A DNA stretch of 62,979 bases, from positions 1-62,979 of the forward strand of contig JALEZD010000006.1 of NCBI GenBank assembly GCA_022772735.1, written 5' to 3'. This document shows, in pieces, positions 52,181 through 60,237 of this stretch. The DNA comes from Erysipelotrichaceae bacterium. GTDB taxonomy: Bacteria > Bacillota_I > Bacilli_A > Erysipelotrichales > Erysipelotrichaceae. The notes under the pieces were generated by a model. That model was not told the DNA's origin. It saw nothing but the letters and a program-made list of their open reading frames with translations, and made no database searches. Every line of letters begins with the position of its first letter. The stretch's first letter is position 1. The position numbers and the translations under genes are program-made.

Positions 52181-52330
52181 GCCAAAGGGGATACATATAT
52201 TTCCTACACTTTGATATACGGGAGTTTCAAGTTATTACATTGTGTTGAATGCCTTTTATTAGGAATCCTAATGTGTAATACAGTTCACCCACCTAGACAT
52301 ACTAGGGACATATCATACCTCTTTGGTTTT
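52181..52330 (+). ncRNA. ssrS: 6S RNA candidate
   Basis: An approximately 150-base transcript whose ends pair (GCCAAAG with CTTTGG, then further purine-pyrimidine pairing), enclosing a long rod. The central region contains GTTATTACATT and AATGTGTAATAC, which pair, and unpaired flanks such as TTCACCCACC that could form the open-promoter-like bubble. It lies directly after aspS, the same place as 6S-1 RNA (bsrA) in Bacillus subtilis. 6S RNA binds RNA polymerase and lowers housekeeping transcription. Structure and synteny support the call; the folding was judged by eye. Confidence 0.75.
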
Positions 52331-52342
52331 AATTTGATTTCA

Positions 52343-52370
52343 AACAAGCTGAAAAGGCTTGTTTTATTAT
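52343..52370 (+). terminator. Terminator after 6S RNA
   Basis: Stem AACAAGC/GCTTGTT with a seven-base loop, followed by TTATTATTT. Confidence 0.75.
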
Positions 52371-52434
52371 TTCTTAATATCTTGTATTAAGTTTGTAAAA
52401 AGGTTAAAATATTAAGGTAGATAGGTGGTGTATT

Positions 52435-52647
52435 ATGACAGAATTTTGGTCTTCATTGTTATATTTGCTTGGTGGAATGATAATTGGTGGAGGTTTAGGG
52501 TATTTTTTCACTAGAAGAATGTTTGAAAAACAATTAAAAGAAAATCCTCCAATTAATGAAAAAATGATTAGAGCTATGTTTTTACAAATGGGTAGAAAAC
52601 CATCAGAGGCACAGATAAAACAAATTATGAAATCAATGGGACAATAG
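52435..52647 (+). CDS. YneF-family (UPF0154) membrane protein
   Basis: A 70-residue protein with one N-terminal membrane helix (about 5-25, with GGMIIGGGLGYFFTRRMFEKQL) and the conserved tail NPPINEKMIRAMFLQMGRKPSEAQIKQIM. This is the YneF/UPF0154 signature seen across Bacillota and Mollicutes. Function unknown. Ribosome site AGGTGG before ATG. Confidence 0.95.
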   Translation: MTEFWSSLLYLLGGMIIGGGLGYFFTRRMFEKQLKENPPINEKMIRAMFLQMGRKPSEAQIKQIMKSMGQ

Positions 52648-52672
52648 GAAACTATAGTCCATTTTTAAATTT

Positions 52673-53380
52673 ATGATTAAAAAAATTATAATTTGGATTT
52701 CTGTAATTTTTATAGTTTTTTCTGGAATCGTTTTTTCTGTACTAGTATACCAAGGTTATAAAAGATATGAAGAAGCTACATCTATATTTACTGTTGAAGA
52801 AGTAGGTAATCAAGTTATTAATTCTGATTATTATGTTAGTTATGAAAAGATTGATGAAGATTTTGTAAATGCATTAGTTGCAATAGAAGACAATCGTTTT
52901 TTTAAAAGAAAAGGAATTGATTTTATTGCGATTGGTAGAGCAGTAGTTTTTAATTTGATAAAAGGAAAAGTTTCTCAAGGTGGGAGTACAATAACTCAAC
53001 AACTTGCAAAAAACTTATATTTTACTCATACAAAGTCACTTACTAGAAAAATTGCGGAAGTATTTTTTGTGGATGATTTTGAAAAGAATTTTACACATGA
53101 AGAAATTTTTGCGATGTATGCCAATGTTATTTATTATGGTGATAATAATTATGGCATACTTGATGCGAGTAAAAATTATTTTGGGAAATCTCCTGATGAT
53201 TTATCTTTATATGAAGCGTCACTTCTTGCAGGGTTACCACAATCCCCAAGTAAATATCAATTAAGTAATGGGTATGAGGAAGCACATAAAAGGCAAAAAA
53301 AGGTATTATCTGCAATGCTTAAGTATGGATATATAACTGAAAAAGAGTATAATGATACATTGTCATTACAAAATGAATAA
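52673..53380 (+). CDS. Monofunctional GT51 peptidoglycan glycosyltransferase
   Basis: Polymerises lipid II into glycan strands. The 235-residue protein has one N-terminal membrane helix (about 4-24) and a GT51 domain with the catalytic Glu in VALVAIEDNRFFKRKGID (about residue 66), GGSTITQQLAKNLYF near 102, RKIAEVFF near 122 and LYEASLLAGLPQSPSKY near 182. No transpeptidase domain follows, so it is MtgA-like rather than PBP1A. No clear ribosome site precedes the ATG. The GT51 fold is complete. Confidence 0.93.
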   Translation: MIKKIIIWISVIFIVFSGIVFSVLVYQGYKRYEEATSIFTVEEVGNQVINSDYYVSYEKIDEDFVNALVAIEDNRFFKRKGIDFIAIGRAVVFNLIKGKVSQGGSTITQQLAKNLYFTHTKSLTRKIAEVFFVDDFEKNFTHEEIFAMYANVIYYGDNNYGILDASKNYFGKSPDDLSLYEASLLAGLPQSPSKYQLSNGYEEAHKRQKKVLSAMLKYGYITEKEYNDTLSLQNE

Positions 53381-53392
53381 AGGAGAAATTTT

Positions 53393-53620
53393 ATGATTGA
53401 TATTAATAAGATAGTTAATGAAGTTGTTGAAAAGGTTAAAGCTAATCCAGAATTGATTTCTAGTTTTACAAAAGAACCAATTGAAACAGTTAAAAAACTT
53501 GTTGGTAGTGAAGTTAATGATATTGATTTAGAAAAGATTGTAAATCAAGCTAAAGATTTAATTATAAAAAATACAGATATTAATGATGCATTAAAAAAAG
53601 TAAATAACCTTTTTAACTAA
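53393..53620 (+). CDS. Small helical protein of unknown function
   Basis: A 75-residue protein with heptad-like hydrophobic spacing and no membrane segment or cysteines. It begins MIDINKIVNEVVEKVKANPEL and ends NDALKKVNNLFN. I do not recognise a family. A good ribosome site (AAGGAG) lies before ATG, the gene starts 12 bases after the transglycosylase stop and it ends at a terminator, so it is very likely translated as the last gene of that unit. Confidence 0.7.
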   Translation: MIDINKIVNEVVEKVKANPELISSFTKEPIETVKKLVGSEVNDIDLEKIVNQAKDLIIKNTDINDALKKVNNLFN

Positions 53621-53645
53621 TCGTGGTTTACCACGATTTTTTATT
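53619..53645 (+). terminator. Terminator before sortase gene
   Basis: Stem AATCGTGGT/ACCACGATT with a two-base loop, followed by TTTTATTAT. The T-tract runs into the sortase promoter. Confidence 0.85.
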
Positions 53646-53646
53646 A

Positions 53647-53652
53647 TATAAT
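53647..53652 (+). promoter_or_regulatory. -10 box for a leaderless sortase transcript
   Basis: TATAAT ends only six bases before the sortase ATG (53659), and no ribosome site is present between them. Transcription would begin at or within a base or two of the start codon. No convincing -35 is seen. Confidence 0.5.
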
Positions 53653-53658
53653 TCTTAT

Positions 53659-54348
53659 ATGAAAAAAATATTATTGATTATTTTAAATTTATTTATTGTT
53701 TCTTGTAGCAAAACAAAAATTGTAACCGAAACTAAATATAGCTATAAAGATTATGCTTGTCTAATTGATTTGTATGAAATAAAAAAGGAAATGCTTTTAA
53801 ATAAATACAATAGTAGATATGCTATTAATAACGATTATATTGGTGAAATTAGAATTGGAAATAATTTGATAAATGAGTATATTGTTCAAAGTAATGATAA
53901 TGAATTTTATTTAGAAAATGATTTTAATAAAAACTATTATTCTTCTGGAAGTGTTTTTATGGATTTTGAGAATAAATTAGGTGATCAAAATTTAATATTC
54001 TACGGTCATTATGTATATAAAGATGAAACAATTATGTTTTCACCATTACACATTTTAAAAAATAAAGATAATTATGAAGAAAATAAATATATTGAAATTG
54101 ATTTTAAAGATTATACAAAAAAATATATTGTTTCTAATGTTTTCTATTATGATTTAGGTAATGAAAATTTAGAGTATTATTATCCAAATTATAATAACTT
54201 TAATGAATATTATAATAATGTTAAAAAAATAGATTTTTATGATAGTGGTGTTGAAATAAAAAGCGATGATAAATTTATTACTTTACAAACTTGTGTAAGA
54301 AATAGAGATGATTTAAGATTAATTGTACTTGCAAAGGAGATAGAATGA
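53659..54348 (+). CDS. Class B-like sortase with lipoprotein signal
   Basis: A 229-residue sortase with the catalytic triad of the family: His in LIFYGHYVYKDETIMF (about residue 119), Cys in ITLQTCVRN (about 213) and Arg in DDLRLIVLAKE. The long insert before the Cys is typical of class B. The N-terminus is not the usual membrane anchor but a short lipoprotein signal with lipobox IVSC (Cys 16), so it is probably a lipid-anchored extracellular enzyme. It could attach surface proteins such as the one at 60238 to the wall. Start ATG 53659; upstream codons lie in the terminator. Overlaps pyrR by four bases. Confidence 0.82.
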   Translation: MKKILLIILNLFIVSCSKTKIVTETKYSYKDYACLIDLYEIKKEMLLNKYNSRYAINNDYIGEIRIGNNLINEYIVQSNDNEFYLENDFNKNYYSSGSVFMDFENKLGDQNLIFYGHYVYKDETIMFSPLHILKNKDNYEENKYIEIDFKDYTKKYIVSNVFYYDLGNENLEYYYPNYNNFNEYYNNVKKIDFYDSGVEIKSDDKFITLQTCVRNRDDLRLIVLAKEIE

Positions 54349-54857
54349 TGAAACTGTTGATTGATAAAACTGGTATGAATAGATCACTTACAAGAATGGC
54401 ACATGAAATAATAGAAAAGAATAAGGGTGTAGAAAATGTTGTTTTGGTAGGTATAAAAACTAGAGGTATTTTTTTGGCAAAAAGATTAAAAGAATATATT
54501 GATAAATTTGAAAATACTAATATAGTATGTACTGAAATAGACATATCATTTTGGAGAGATGATATAGTTGATGGAAGTTATGAAATTCATAATTTAGATG
54601 TTGATGTTAGAAATAAAATTGTTGTTTTAATTGATGATGTGCTATTTAGTGGACGAACAGTAAGGGCAGCTATGGATGGAATATTTCATAATGCACGTGC
54701 TAAAGAAATTCAACTTGCAGTTTTAGTGGATAGAGGACATAGAGAATTACCCATTAGAGCAGATTATGTAGGAAAAAATATACCTACTTCAACAAATGAA
54801 AATGTGGTTGTCTTAATTGATGAAGTTGATAATGATGAAGGGATATATATTGAATAA
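54345..54857 (+). CDS. pyrR: Pyrimidine operon attenuator / uracil phosphoribosyltransferase
   Basis: A 170-residue PyrR: an RNA-binding regulator of pyr attenuation with uracil phosphoribosyltransferase activity. It has VGIKTRGIFLAKRL near residue 35, the PRPP motif VVLIDDVLFSGRTVRAAMD near 92 and QLAVLVDRGHRELPIRADYV near 122, all diagnostic. It is the obvious candidate ligand for the attenuator at 23355-23430, although that leader lacks the standard PyrR loop. Unusually it sits behind a sortase gene rather than with pyr genes. Start ATG after AAAGGAG. Confidence 0.95.
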   Translation: MMKLLIDKTGMNRSLTRMAHEIIEKNKGVENVVLVGIKTRGIFLAKRLKEYIDKFENTNIVCTEIDISFWRDDIVDGSYEIHNLDVDVRNKIVVLIDDVLFSGRTVRAAMDGIFHNARAKEIQLAVLVDRGHRELPIRADYVGKNIPTSTNENVVVLIDEVDNDEGIYIE

Positions 54858-54878
54858 TGGCTAAAAGCCATTTTTATA
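54857..54878 (+). terminator. pyrR terminator
   Basis: Stem ATGGCT/AGCCAT with an AAA-rich loop, followed by TTTTATATTTT. Confidence 0.75.
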
Positions 54879-54937
54879 TTTTGGTAAAAATATTTAATTT
54901 TTTTGTGATAAAGTTATTAGACTGGGAGGATTAAAAT

Positions 54938-56329
54938 ATGTTTGATTTTTTTAATTGGGAAAGTATGATAGATAAAAAATATATTTTAGGTGAAATTCCA
55001 AGTAATAAAGAAATATATAAAAAAACTTTTAATATTGCATGGCCAAGTGCAATGGAGGCAATTGCCCTTGCATTAATCGGTGCAGTTGACATGATGATGG
55101 TAGGTAATCTAGGGGCAAATTCTATTGCTTCTGTTGGAATAACAAATCAACCTAAATTTCTTATACTGGCACCAATACTTGCATTAAATATTGCTGTTAC
55201 TGTGCTTGTATCAAGAAGAAAAGGTGAAAATAACAAAGATAGTGCAAATTCGTATTTAAAAACAGCCTTATGTACAAGTTTTTTATTAACAATTATTTTA
55301 TCAAGTTCAGCGATTATTTTTGCAAAGGAAATATTAACTTTTGCAGGTGCTAATAAAGATTATATTGATTTAGGAATTGCGTATTTTAGAATAATTATGA
55401 TCGGTAATTTGTTTTATAGTGTAGCTCTTACAATTAGTGCAGCACAACGAGGGGTTGGACAAACAAAAGTGTCATTAAAAATTAATTTAGTGGCGAATAT
55501 TGTCAATTTAATTCTTAATGCTATTTTAATAAATGGATTATTTGGCTTTCCTAGACTTGAAGTAATTGGGGCAGCAATCGCAACAAGTATTGGGAATTTT
55601 GTTGCACTATTAGTTGGTATAAAATCTCTATTTAATGAAGATAGTTTTTTAAATGTTAAAATTCATAGAAAGTGGTTTAGTTTTGAAGCATTAAATGATT
55701 TATCAAAACTTGCGAGTGCATCTATTTTCGAACAGTTGTTTTTAAGAGTTGGGTTTTTAATGTATTCAAAAGGTGTTGCAGGGTTAGGAACAACTGAGTT
55801 TGCAGCACATCAAGTTGTAATGAATGTTATGCATATTACATTTGCATTAGGAGATGGACTTTCTATTGCAACAAGTTCACTTGTTGGGCAAAGCCTTGGA
55901 TCAAACAGAAGTGATTTAGCAATTATTCATGGCAAAGTAAGTCAAAGAATTGGTATGGTAATAGCATTTTTTGCTTGTTTATTTACAATAGTGTTTAAAA
56001 ATGAAATATTAAGCTTTTTTACAAATGATACAAATGTAATTAAAACTGCATTTATGCCTATGATGATTTTATCATCATGTATTTTATTTCAAATCCCACA
56101 AGTTATAACAGTAGGCTCATTAAGAGGAGCAGGTGATGTTAAGTTTGTTGCAACATTAATGCTTATAAGTGTAGCAATTATCAGACCGGGATTGACATAT
56201 ATTTTATGTTATCCATTCAACATGGGTTTAATAGGTGCATGGTTGTCAGTTTTACTAGATCAATTAACAAGAAATGTAATAAGTTCGATAAGATTTAAAC
56301 AAGCAAAATGGATAAAAATCGAGGTATAA
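54938..56329 (+). CDS. MATE-family multidrug efflux transporter
   Basis: A 463-residue polytopic membrane protein of the MATE (MatE) family with twelve expected helices. It has IAWPSAMEAIALALIGAVDM near residue 30, LGANSIASVGITNQPKF near 60, ISAAQRGVGQTKVSLKIN near 165 and the C-terminal SLRGAGDVKFVATLM near 390. It exports cationic compounds using Na+ or H+; the substrate is unknown. Start ATG after GGGAGG. Monocistronic. Confidence 0.93.
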   Translation: MFDFFNWESMIDKKYILGEIPSNKEIYKKTFNIAWPSAMEAIALALIGAVDMMMVGNLGANSIASVGITNQPKFLILAPILALNIAVTVLVSRRKGENNKDSANSYLKTALCTSFLLTIILSSSAIIFAKEILTFAGANKDYIDLGIAYFRIIMIGNLFYSVALTISAAQRGVGQTKVSLKINLVANIVNLILNAILINGLFGFPRLEVIGAAIATSIGNFVALLVGIKSLFNEDSFLNVKIHRKWFSFEALNDLSKLASASIFEQLFLRVGFLMYSKGVAGLGTTEFAAHQVVMNVMHITFALGDGLSIATSSLVGQSLGSNRSDLAIIHGKVSQRIGMVIAFFACLFTIVFKNEILSFFTNDTNVIKTAFMPMMILSSCILFQIPQVITVGSLRGAGDVKFVATLMLISVAIIRPGLTYILCYPFNMGLIGAWLSVLLDQLTRNVISSIRFKQAKWIKIEV

Positions 56330-56359
56330 AATGTTAGCTTATGCTAACCCACTTTATTC

Positions 56360-56388
56360 TAGAAAAACCGGTTAACTTGTTTTATAAT
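56360..56388 (+). promoter_or_regulatory. PFOR gene promoter
   Basis: TATAAT (56383-56388) with a weak -35 TAGAAA (56360-56365) at 17 bases, about 26 bases before the ATG. A GTTAGC/GCTAAC hairpin (56333-56348) without a T-run lies between MATE and this promoter. Confidence 0.55.
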
Positions 56389-56413
56389 AGGTTTATCTAA
56401 TAGGGAGGGAAAT

Positions 56414-59400
56414 ATGAACCTAGATAAAAAAATATATCAATCTATGGATGGAAATACTGCAACAGCTCATGCTGCATATGCATTTACTGAAGTTGCTGCA
56501 ATATATCCAATAACTCCAAGTTCACCTATGGCTGAGGTTGTAGATCAATGGTCATCACTTGGAAGAAAAAATATTTTTAATTCAGTTGTTAAAGTAATTG
56601 AAATGCAATCTGAAGCAGGAGCAGCTGGTTCAGTACATGGAGCATTACAAGGAGGAGCTTTATCAACAACATTTACAGCATCACAAGGTCTACTTTTGAT
56701 GATTCCGAATTTATACAAAATGCAAGGTGAATTATTACCTGGAGTAATACATGTTGCTGCAAGATCAATTGCAACAAGAGCTCTTAGTATTTTTGGGGAT
56801 CATCAAGATGTTTATGCTGCAAGACAAACAGGTGTTCCAATGCTTTGTTCACACAGTGTACAAGAATGTATGGATTTAGCAGGAGTTGCACATTTGTCTG
56901 CAATTAAGGCAAAAACTCCATTTATTCACTTTTTTGATGGATTTAGAACTTCACATGAAATTCAAAAGATTGAAGTGATGGATCAAGAATTTTTAAAGAG
57001 TTTACTTGATACTAATAAACTTAATGAATTTAAAAATACTGCATTAAATCCACATAGTAATCCTGTTACTCGTGGTGGTGCAGAAAATGATGATATTTAT
57101 TTCCAAGGTCGTGAAGCGCAAAATCTACATTATGATGCAGTTGCAGATGTTGTAAATGAATATTTATTAAAAGTTAGCGAACATACTGGTAGAAATTATG
57201 CACCATTTACTTATTATGGAGCAAGTGATGCAGAAAGAATTATTATTGCGATGGGATCTGTTACTGAAGCAATTTCAGAAACAATTGATGCTTTATTAGC
57301 TAAAGGCGAAAAAGTTGGTATGATAAAGGTTCATTTATTCAGACCTTTCTCAACTAAATATTTATTAAATGTACTACCATCTACAGTTAAAAAGATTGCA
57401 GTGTTAGATAGATCTAAAGAAATTGGAACAAGAGAACCGTTATATTTAGATATCTTGAACTCTTTACAAGGAAAAGATATTAAGATAATTGGTGGTAGAT
57501 ATGGATTAAGTTCTAAAGATACAAATGTTACTCATATAAATGCTGTGTATGAAGAACTAAAAAAAGAAAATCCAAAAGTAGAGTTTACAATTGGTATCAA
57601 AGATGATGTTACTAATTTGTCATTAGATCCAGTTGAACTTGTAAGAGAAACTGATTATACATCATGTTTATTCTATGGATTAGGTTCTGATGGAACAGTT
57701 AGTGCGAATAAAAATACAATCAAAATTATTGGTGATAATACAGATCAATATGCTCAAGCATATTTTGCGTATGATTCTAAAAAAGCAGGTGGAATCACTA
57801 GATCTCACTTAAGATTTGGTAAATCTCCAATTAAGTCTACATATTATGTAAACGAAGCTGATTTTATTTCTTGTTCTCTTGATTCTTTCTGTTTTAAATA
57901 TGATATGATTAAACCTTTAAAACAAGGTGGAACTTTCTTATTAAATACAACATTTAAAGCAGAAGATATTGCAAAACATTTACCAAATAGAATGCTTGCA
58001 GGTTTAGCAAGTAAAAATGCTAAGTTCTATATTATAGATGCTACTGAAATTGCTCAAAAAATTGGAATGGGTAGAAGAACAAATACAATTCTTCAATCAG
58101 CATTCTTCGCATTAAATGAACAAATTATGTCATATGAACAAGCCGTTATTTTAATGAAAGAAATGGCTAAAAAATCTTACTCTAAAAAAGGTGATGATGT
58201 TGTTGCATTAAACTACAATGCGATTGATTCAGGTAAAGAAGGATTAGTTGAAATTAAAGTATTAGATGAATGGAAAAACTTACCATTTAAACCACTTAGA
58301 GAAAAAAGTGATGATGAATACTTTGAAAATCATGCAATGGCAATGAATGAGTTAGAAGGATATGAATTACCTGTAAGTCATTTCTTAAACAATAATTTGT
58401 TAGATGGTTCTTTAAGAAATAATGTTGCTTACTCTGAAAAACGTGCAATTGCAACTCAAGTTCCAAGATGGAATCCTGATAACTGTATTCAATGTGGAAT
58501 ATGTTCATTTGTGTGTCCTCACTCAACAATTAGAACATTCTTATTAACTGATGAAGAAATTAAAAATGCACCAATGGAATTTGAAACACTTAAAGCTGTT
58601 GGTAAAGGAGTTGAAGAATTAAGATATAGAATTCAAGTTTCTCCTGCAAACTGTGTTGGATGTACTTTGTGTTCTGTTGAATGTCCTGGTAAAGGTGGAA
58701 ATAAAGCATTAACAATGGTTGATGTAAATGAAGAATTACATAAAGAACCTTTAGCAACTTATTTGTATAAGGGAACAGAATATAAAACTGATTACTTTCC
58801 AACAACAACACTTAAAGGTTCACAATTCTTAATGCCATACTTTGAGGTTTCTGCGGCATGTCCAGGTTGTGGAGAAACACCATATTATAGACTTGTTTCT
58901 CAATTGTTTGGTAAAGATTTATTGATTGCCAATGCTACTGGATGTTCAAGTATTTATTGTGGTTCAACACCAAGTTCACCATTTGTTACTGATAAAGATG
59001 GAGAAGGTGTTGCATGGGCAAATAGCTTGTTTGAAGATAATGCTGAATTTGGATTTGGTATGGCAATTGCTCAAAACTATAAAGAATCTAAAATTTTAAA
59101 TATTATGGAAACTAATATGGATAGTGTTGAAGAAAACCTAAAAGGTTTATTCACAGACTATATTAACGCTGGAACAGACAGAGTTAGACAGCGTCAAATT
59201 AAAAATGATTTGGTTTCTGCAATAAAAGCAAGTTCGAATGAATCTGTAAAAGAATTGTTAGATTATGAACGTGATTTAATTGGTAAATCTTGTTGGATTA
59301 TTGGTGGAGACGGATGGGCTTATGATATCGGATATGGTGGATTAGACCATGTTCTTGCTAATAATATGAATGTAAATGTTCTTGTATTAGATACAGAGGT

Positions 59401-59941
59401 ATATTCAAATACAGGTGGGCAATCTTCTAAATCATCTCAAGCAGCAAGTATTGCTAAATTTGCTGCAGGTGGTAAAGCTCAAGCTAAAAAAGATTTAGGA
59501 CAAATTGCAATGGCTTATGGACATGTGTATGTTGCTTCTATTTGTATGGGTGCAGATAGAAACCAAACATTAAAGGCTATAAGAGAAGCTGAAAGTTATA
59601 ATGGACCATCATTGATAATTGCATATTCACCATGTATCGAACATGGAATCAAAGGTGGATTAGCAATGCATCAAAAAGAGCAAAAACTTGCTGTTGAATG
59701 TGGATATGTAACTTTATACCGTTTTGATCCAAGAAATGAATCTAAGCCACTTACAATAGATTCTAAGGCACCTAAATGGGAAACATTTAATGATTTCTTG
59801 ATGAATGAAACAAGATTCTCTCAATTGATTAAATTAAAAGGTCAAGAAGCCGCAGATGAAATGTTTGCGAAAACATTAAAAGATGCTAAAAAGAGATATA
59901 ATAGACTTGTTGGATTATCTAAAGAAGTAGTTGAAGAATAA
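56414..59941 (+). CDS. nifJ: Pyruvate:ferredoxin (flavodoxin) oxidoreductase
   Basis: Oxidises pyruvate with CoA to acetyl-CoA and CO2 while reducing ferredoxin. A single chain of 1175 residues holding all PFOR domains: pyrimidine-binding domain I (AYAFTEVAAIYPITPSSPMAE at about 20), the CoA-binding and gamma regions, a two-cluster ferredoxin domain (CIQCGICSFVCP near 695, CVGCTLCSVECPG near 750) and the TPP domain (CPGCGETPYYRL near 816, GDGWAYDIGYGGLDH near 970). It complements PFL and supplies electrons for Rnf. Start ATG after GGGAGGG; its own promoter is present. Confidence 0.97.
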   Translation: MNLDKKIYQSMDGNTATAHAAYAFTEVAAIYPITPSSPMAEVVDQWSSLGRKNIFNSVVKVIEMQSEAGAAGSVHGALQGGALSTTFTASQGLLLMIPNLYKMQGELLPGVIHVAARSIATRALSIFGDHQDVYAARQTGVPMLCSHSVQECMDLAGVAHLSAIKAKTPFIHFFDGFRTSHEIQKIEVMDQEFLKSLLDTNKLNEFKNTALNPHSNPVTRGGAENDDIYFQGREAQNLHYDAVADVVNEYLLKVSEHTGRNYAPFTYYGASDAERIIIAMGSVTEAISETIDALLAKGEKVGMIKVHLFRPFSTKYLLNVLPSTVKKIAVLDRSKEIGTREPLYLDILNSLQGKDIKIIGGRYGLSSKDTNVTHINAVYEELKKENPKVEFTIGIKDDVTNLSLDPVELVRETDYTSCLFYGLGSDGTVSANKNTIKIIGDNTDQYAQAYFAYDSKKAGGITRSHLRFGKSPIKSTYYVNEADFISCSLDSFCFKYDMIKPLKQGGTFLLNTTFKAEDIAKHLPNRMLAGLASKNAKFYIIDATEIAQKIGMGRRTNTILQSAFFALNEQIMSYEQAVILMKEMAKKSYSKKGDDVVALNYNAIDSGKEGLVEIKVLDEWKNLPFKPLREKSDDEYFENHAMAMNELEGYELPVSHFLNNNLLDGSLRNNVAYSEKRAIATQVPRWNPDNCIQCGICSFVCPHSTIRTFLLTDEEIKNAPMEFETLKAVGKGVEELRYRIQVSPANCVGCTLCSVECPGKGGNKALTMVDVNEELHKEPLATYLYKGTEYKTDYFPTTTLKGSQFLMPYFEVSAACPGCGETPYYRLVSQLFGKDLLIANATGCSSIYCGSTPSSPFVTDKDGEGVAWANSLFEDNAEFGFGMAIAQNYKESKILNIMETNMDSVEENLKGLFTDYINAGTDRVRQRQIKNDLVSAIKASSNESVKELLDYERDLIGKSCWIIGGDGWAYDIGYGGLDHVLANNMNVNVLVLDTEVYSNTGGQSSKSSQAASIAKFAAGGKAQAKKDLGQIAMAYGHVYVASICMGADRNQTLKAIREAESYNGPSLIIAYSPCIEHGIKGGLAMHQKEQKLAVECGYVTLYRFDPRNESKPLTIDSKAPKWETFNDFLMNETRFSQLIKLKGQEAADEMFAKTLKDAKKRYNRLVGLSKEVVEE

Positions 59942-59948
59942 TTATTTT

Positions 59949-59985
59949 AAAACAGTTTTAGAGAATATACTAAAACTGTTTTATT
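59949..59985 (+). terminator. PFOR terminator
   Basis: A 12-bp stem AAAACAGTTTTA/TAAAACTGTTTT, followed by ATTATG. A-T-rich with a modest T-run. Confidence 0.7.
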
Positions 59986-60034
59986 ATGTGATATATTTTT
60001 TATATAATGTCACATAACAGTTTATTTTGTAAAA

Positions 60035-60061
60035 AAGAAGATTATTAATCTTCTTTTTTTC
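60035..60061 (+). terminator. Second terminator in PFOR-surface protein gap
   Basis: Stem AAGAAGATT/AATCTTCTT with an ATT-type loop, followed by TTTTTT. Confidence 0.75.
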
Positions 60062-60237
60062 ACATTAAGTACAATTTTTTAAATTAGTTTTAAATATATT
60101 GAGGGTTATTGAATTATTTTTTTGAAAATAATACGAAAAATTATAAAATGTTCTTCCCTTCGAGTGTTGTTATATGAAAAAAATAAATAGTTTTAATAAA
60201 TTAGAATATTTATATATTACATAAACAAGGGGGAACT

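Larger units (their letters stand above)
59942..60237. other. 296-base intergenic region before the surface protein
   Basis: It holds the PFOR terminator, a second hairpin AAGAAGATT/AATCTTCTT with a long T-run (about 60035-60060), and then A+T-rich sequence with no clear -35/-10 pair. The ribosome site AAGGGGG begins nine bases before the next ATG. No further gene or RNA is recognised. Confidence 0.6.

Noticed and set aside
56333-56348. GTTAGC/GCTAAC hairpin after the MATE gene as an intrinsic terminator
   Set aside because: It is followed by CCCACTTTATT rather than a T-run, so I mention it only as a hairpin.
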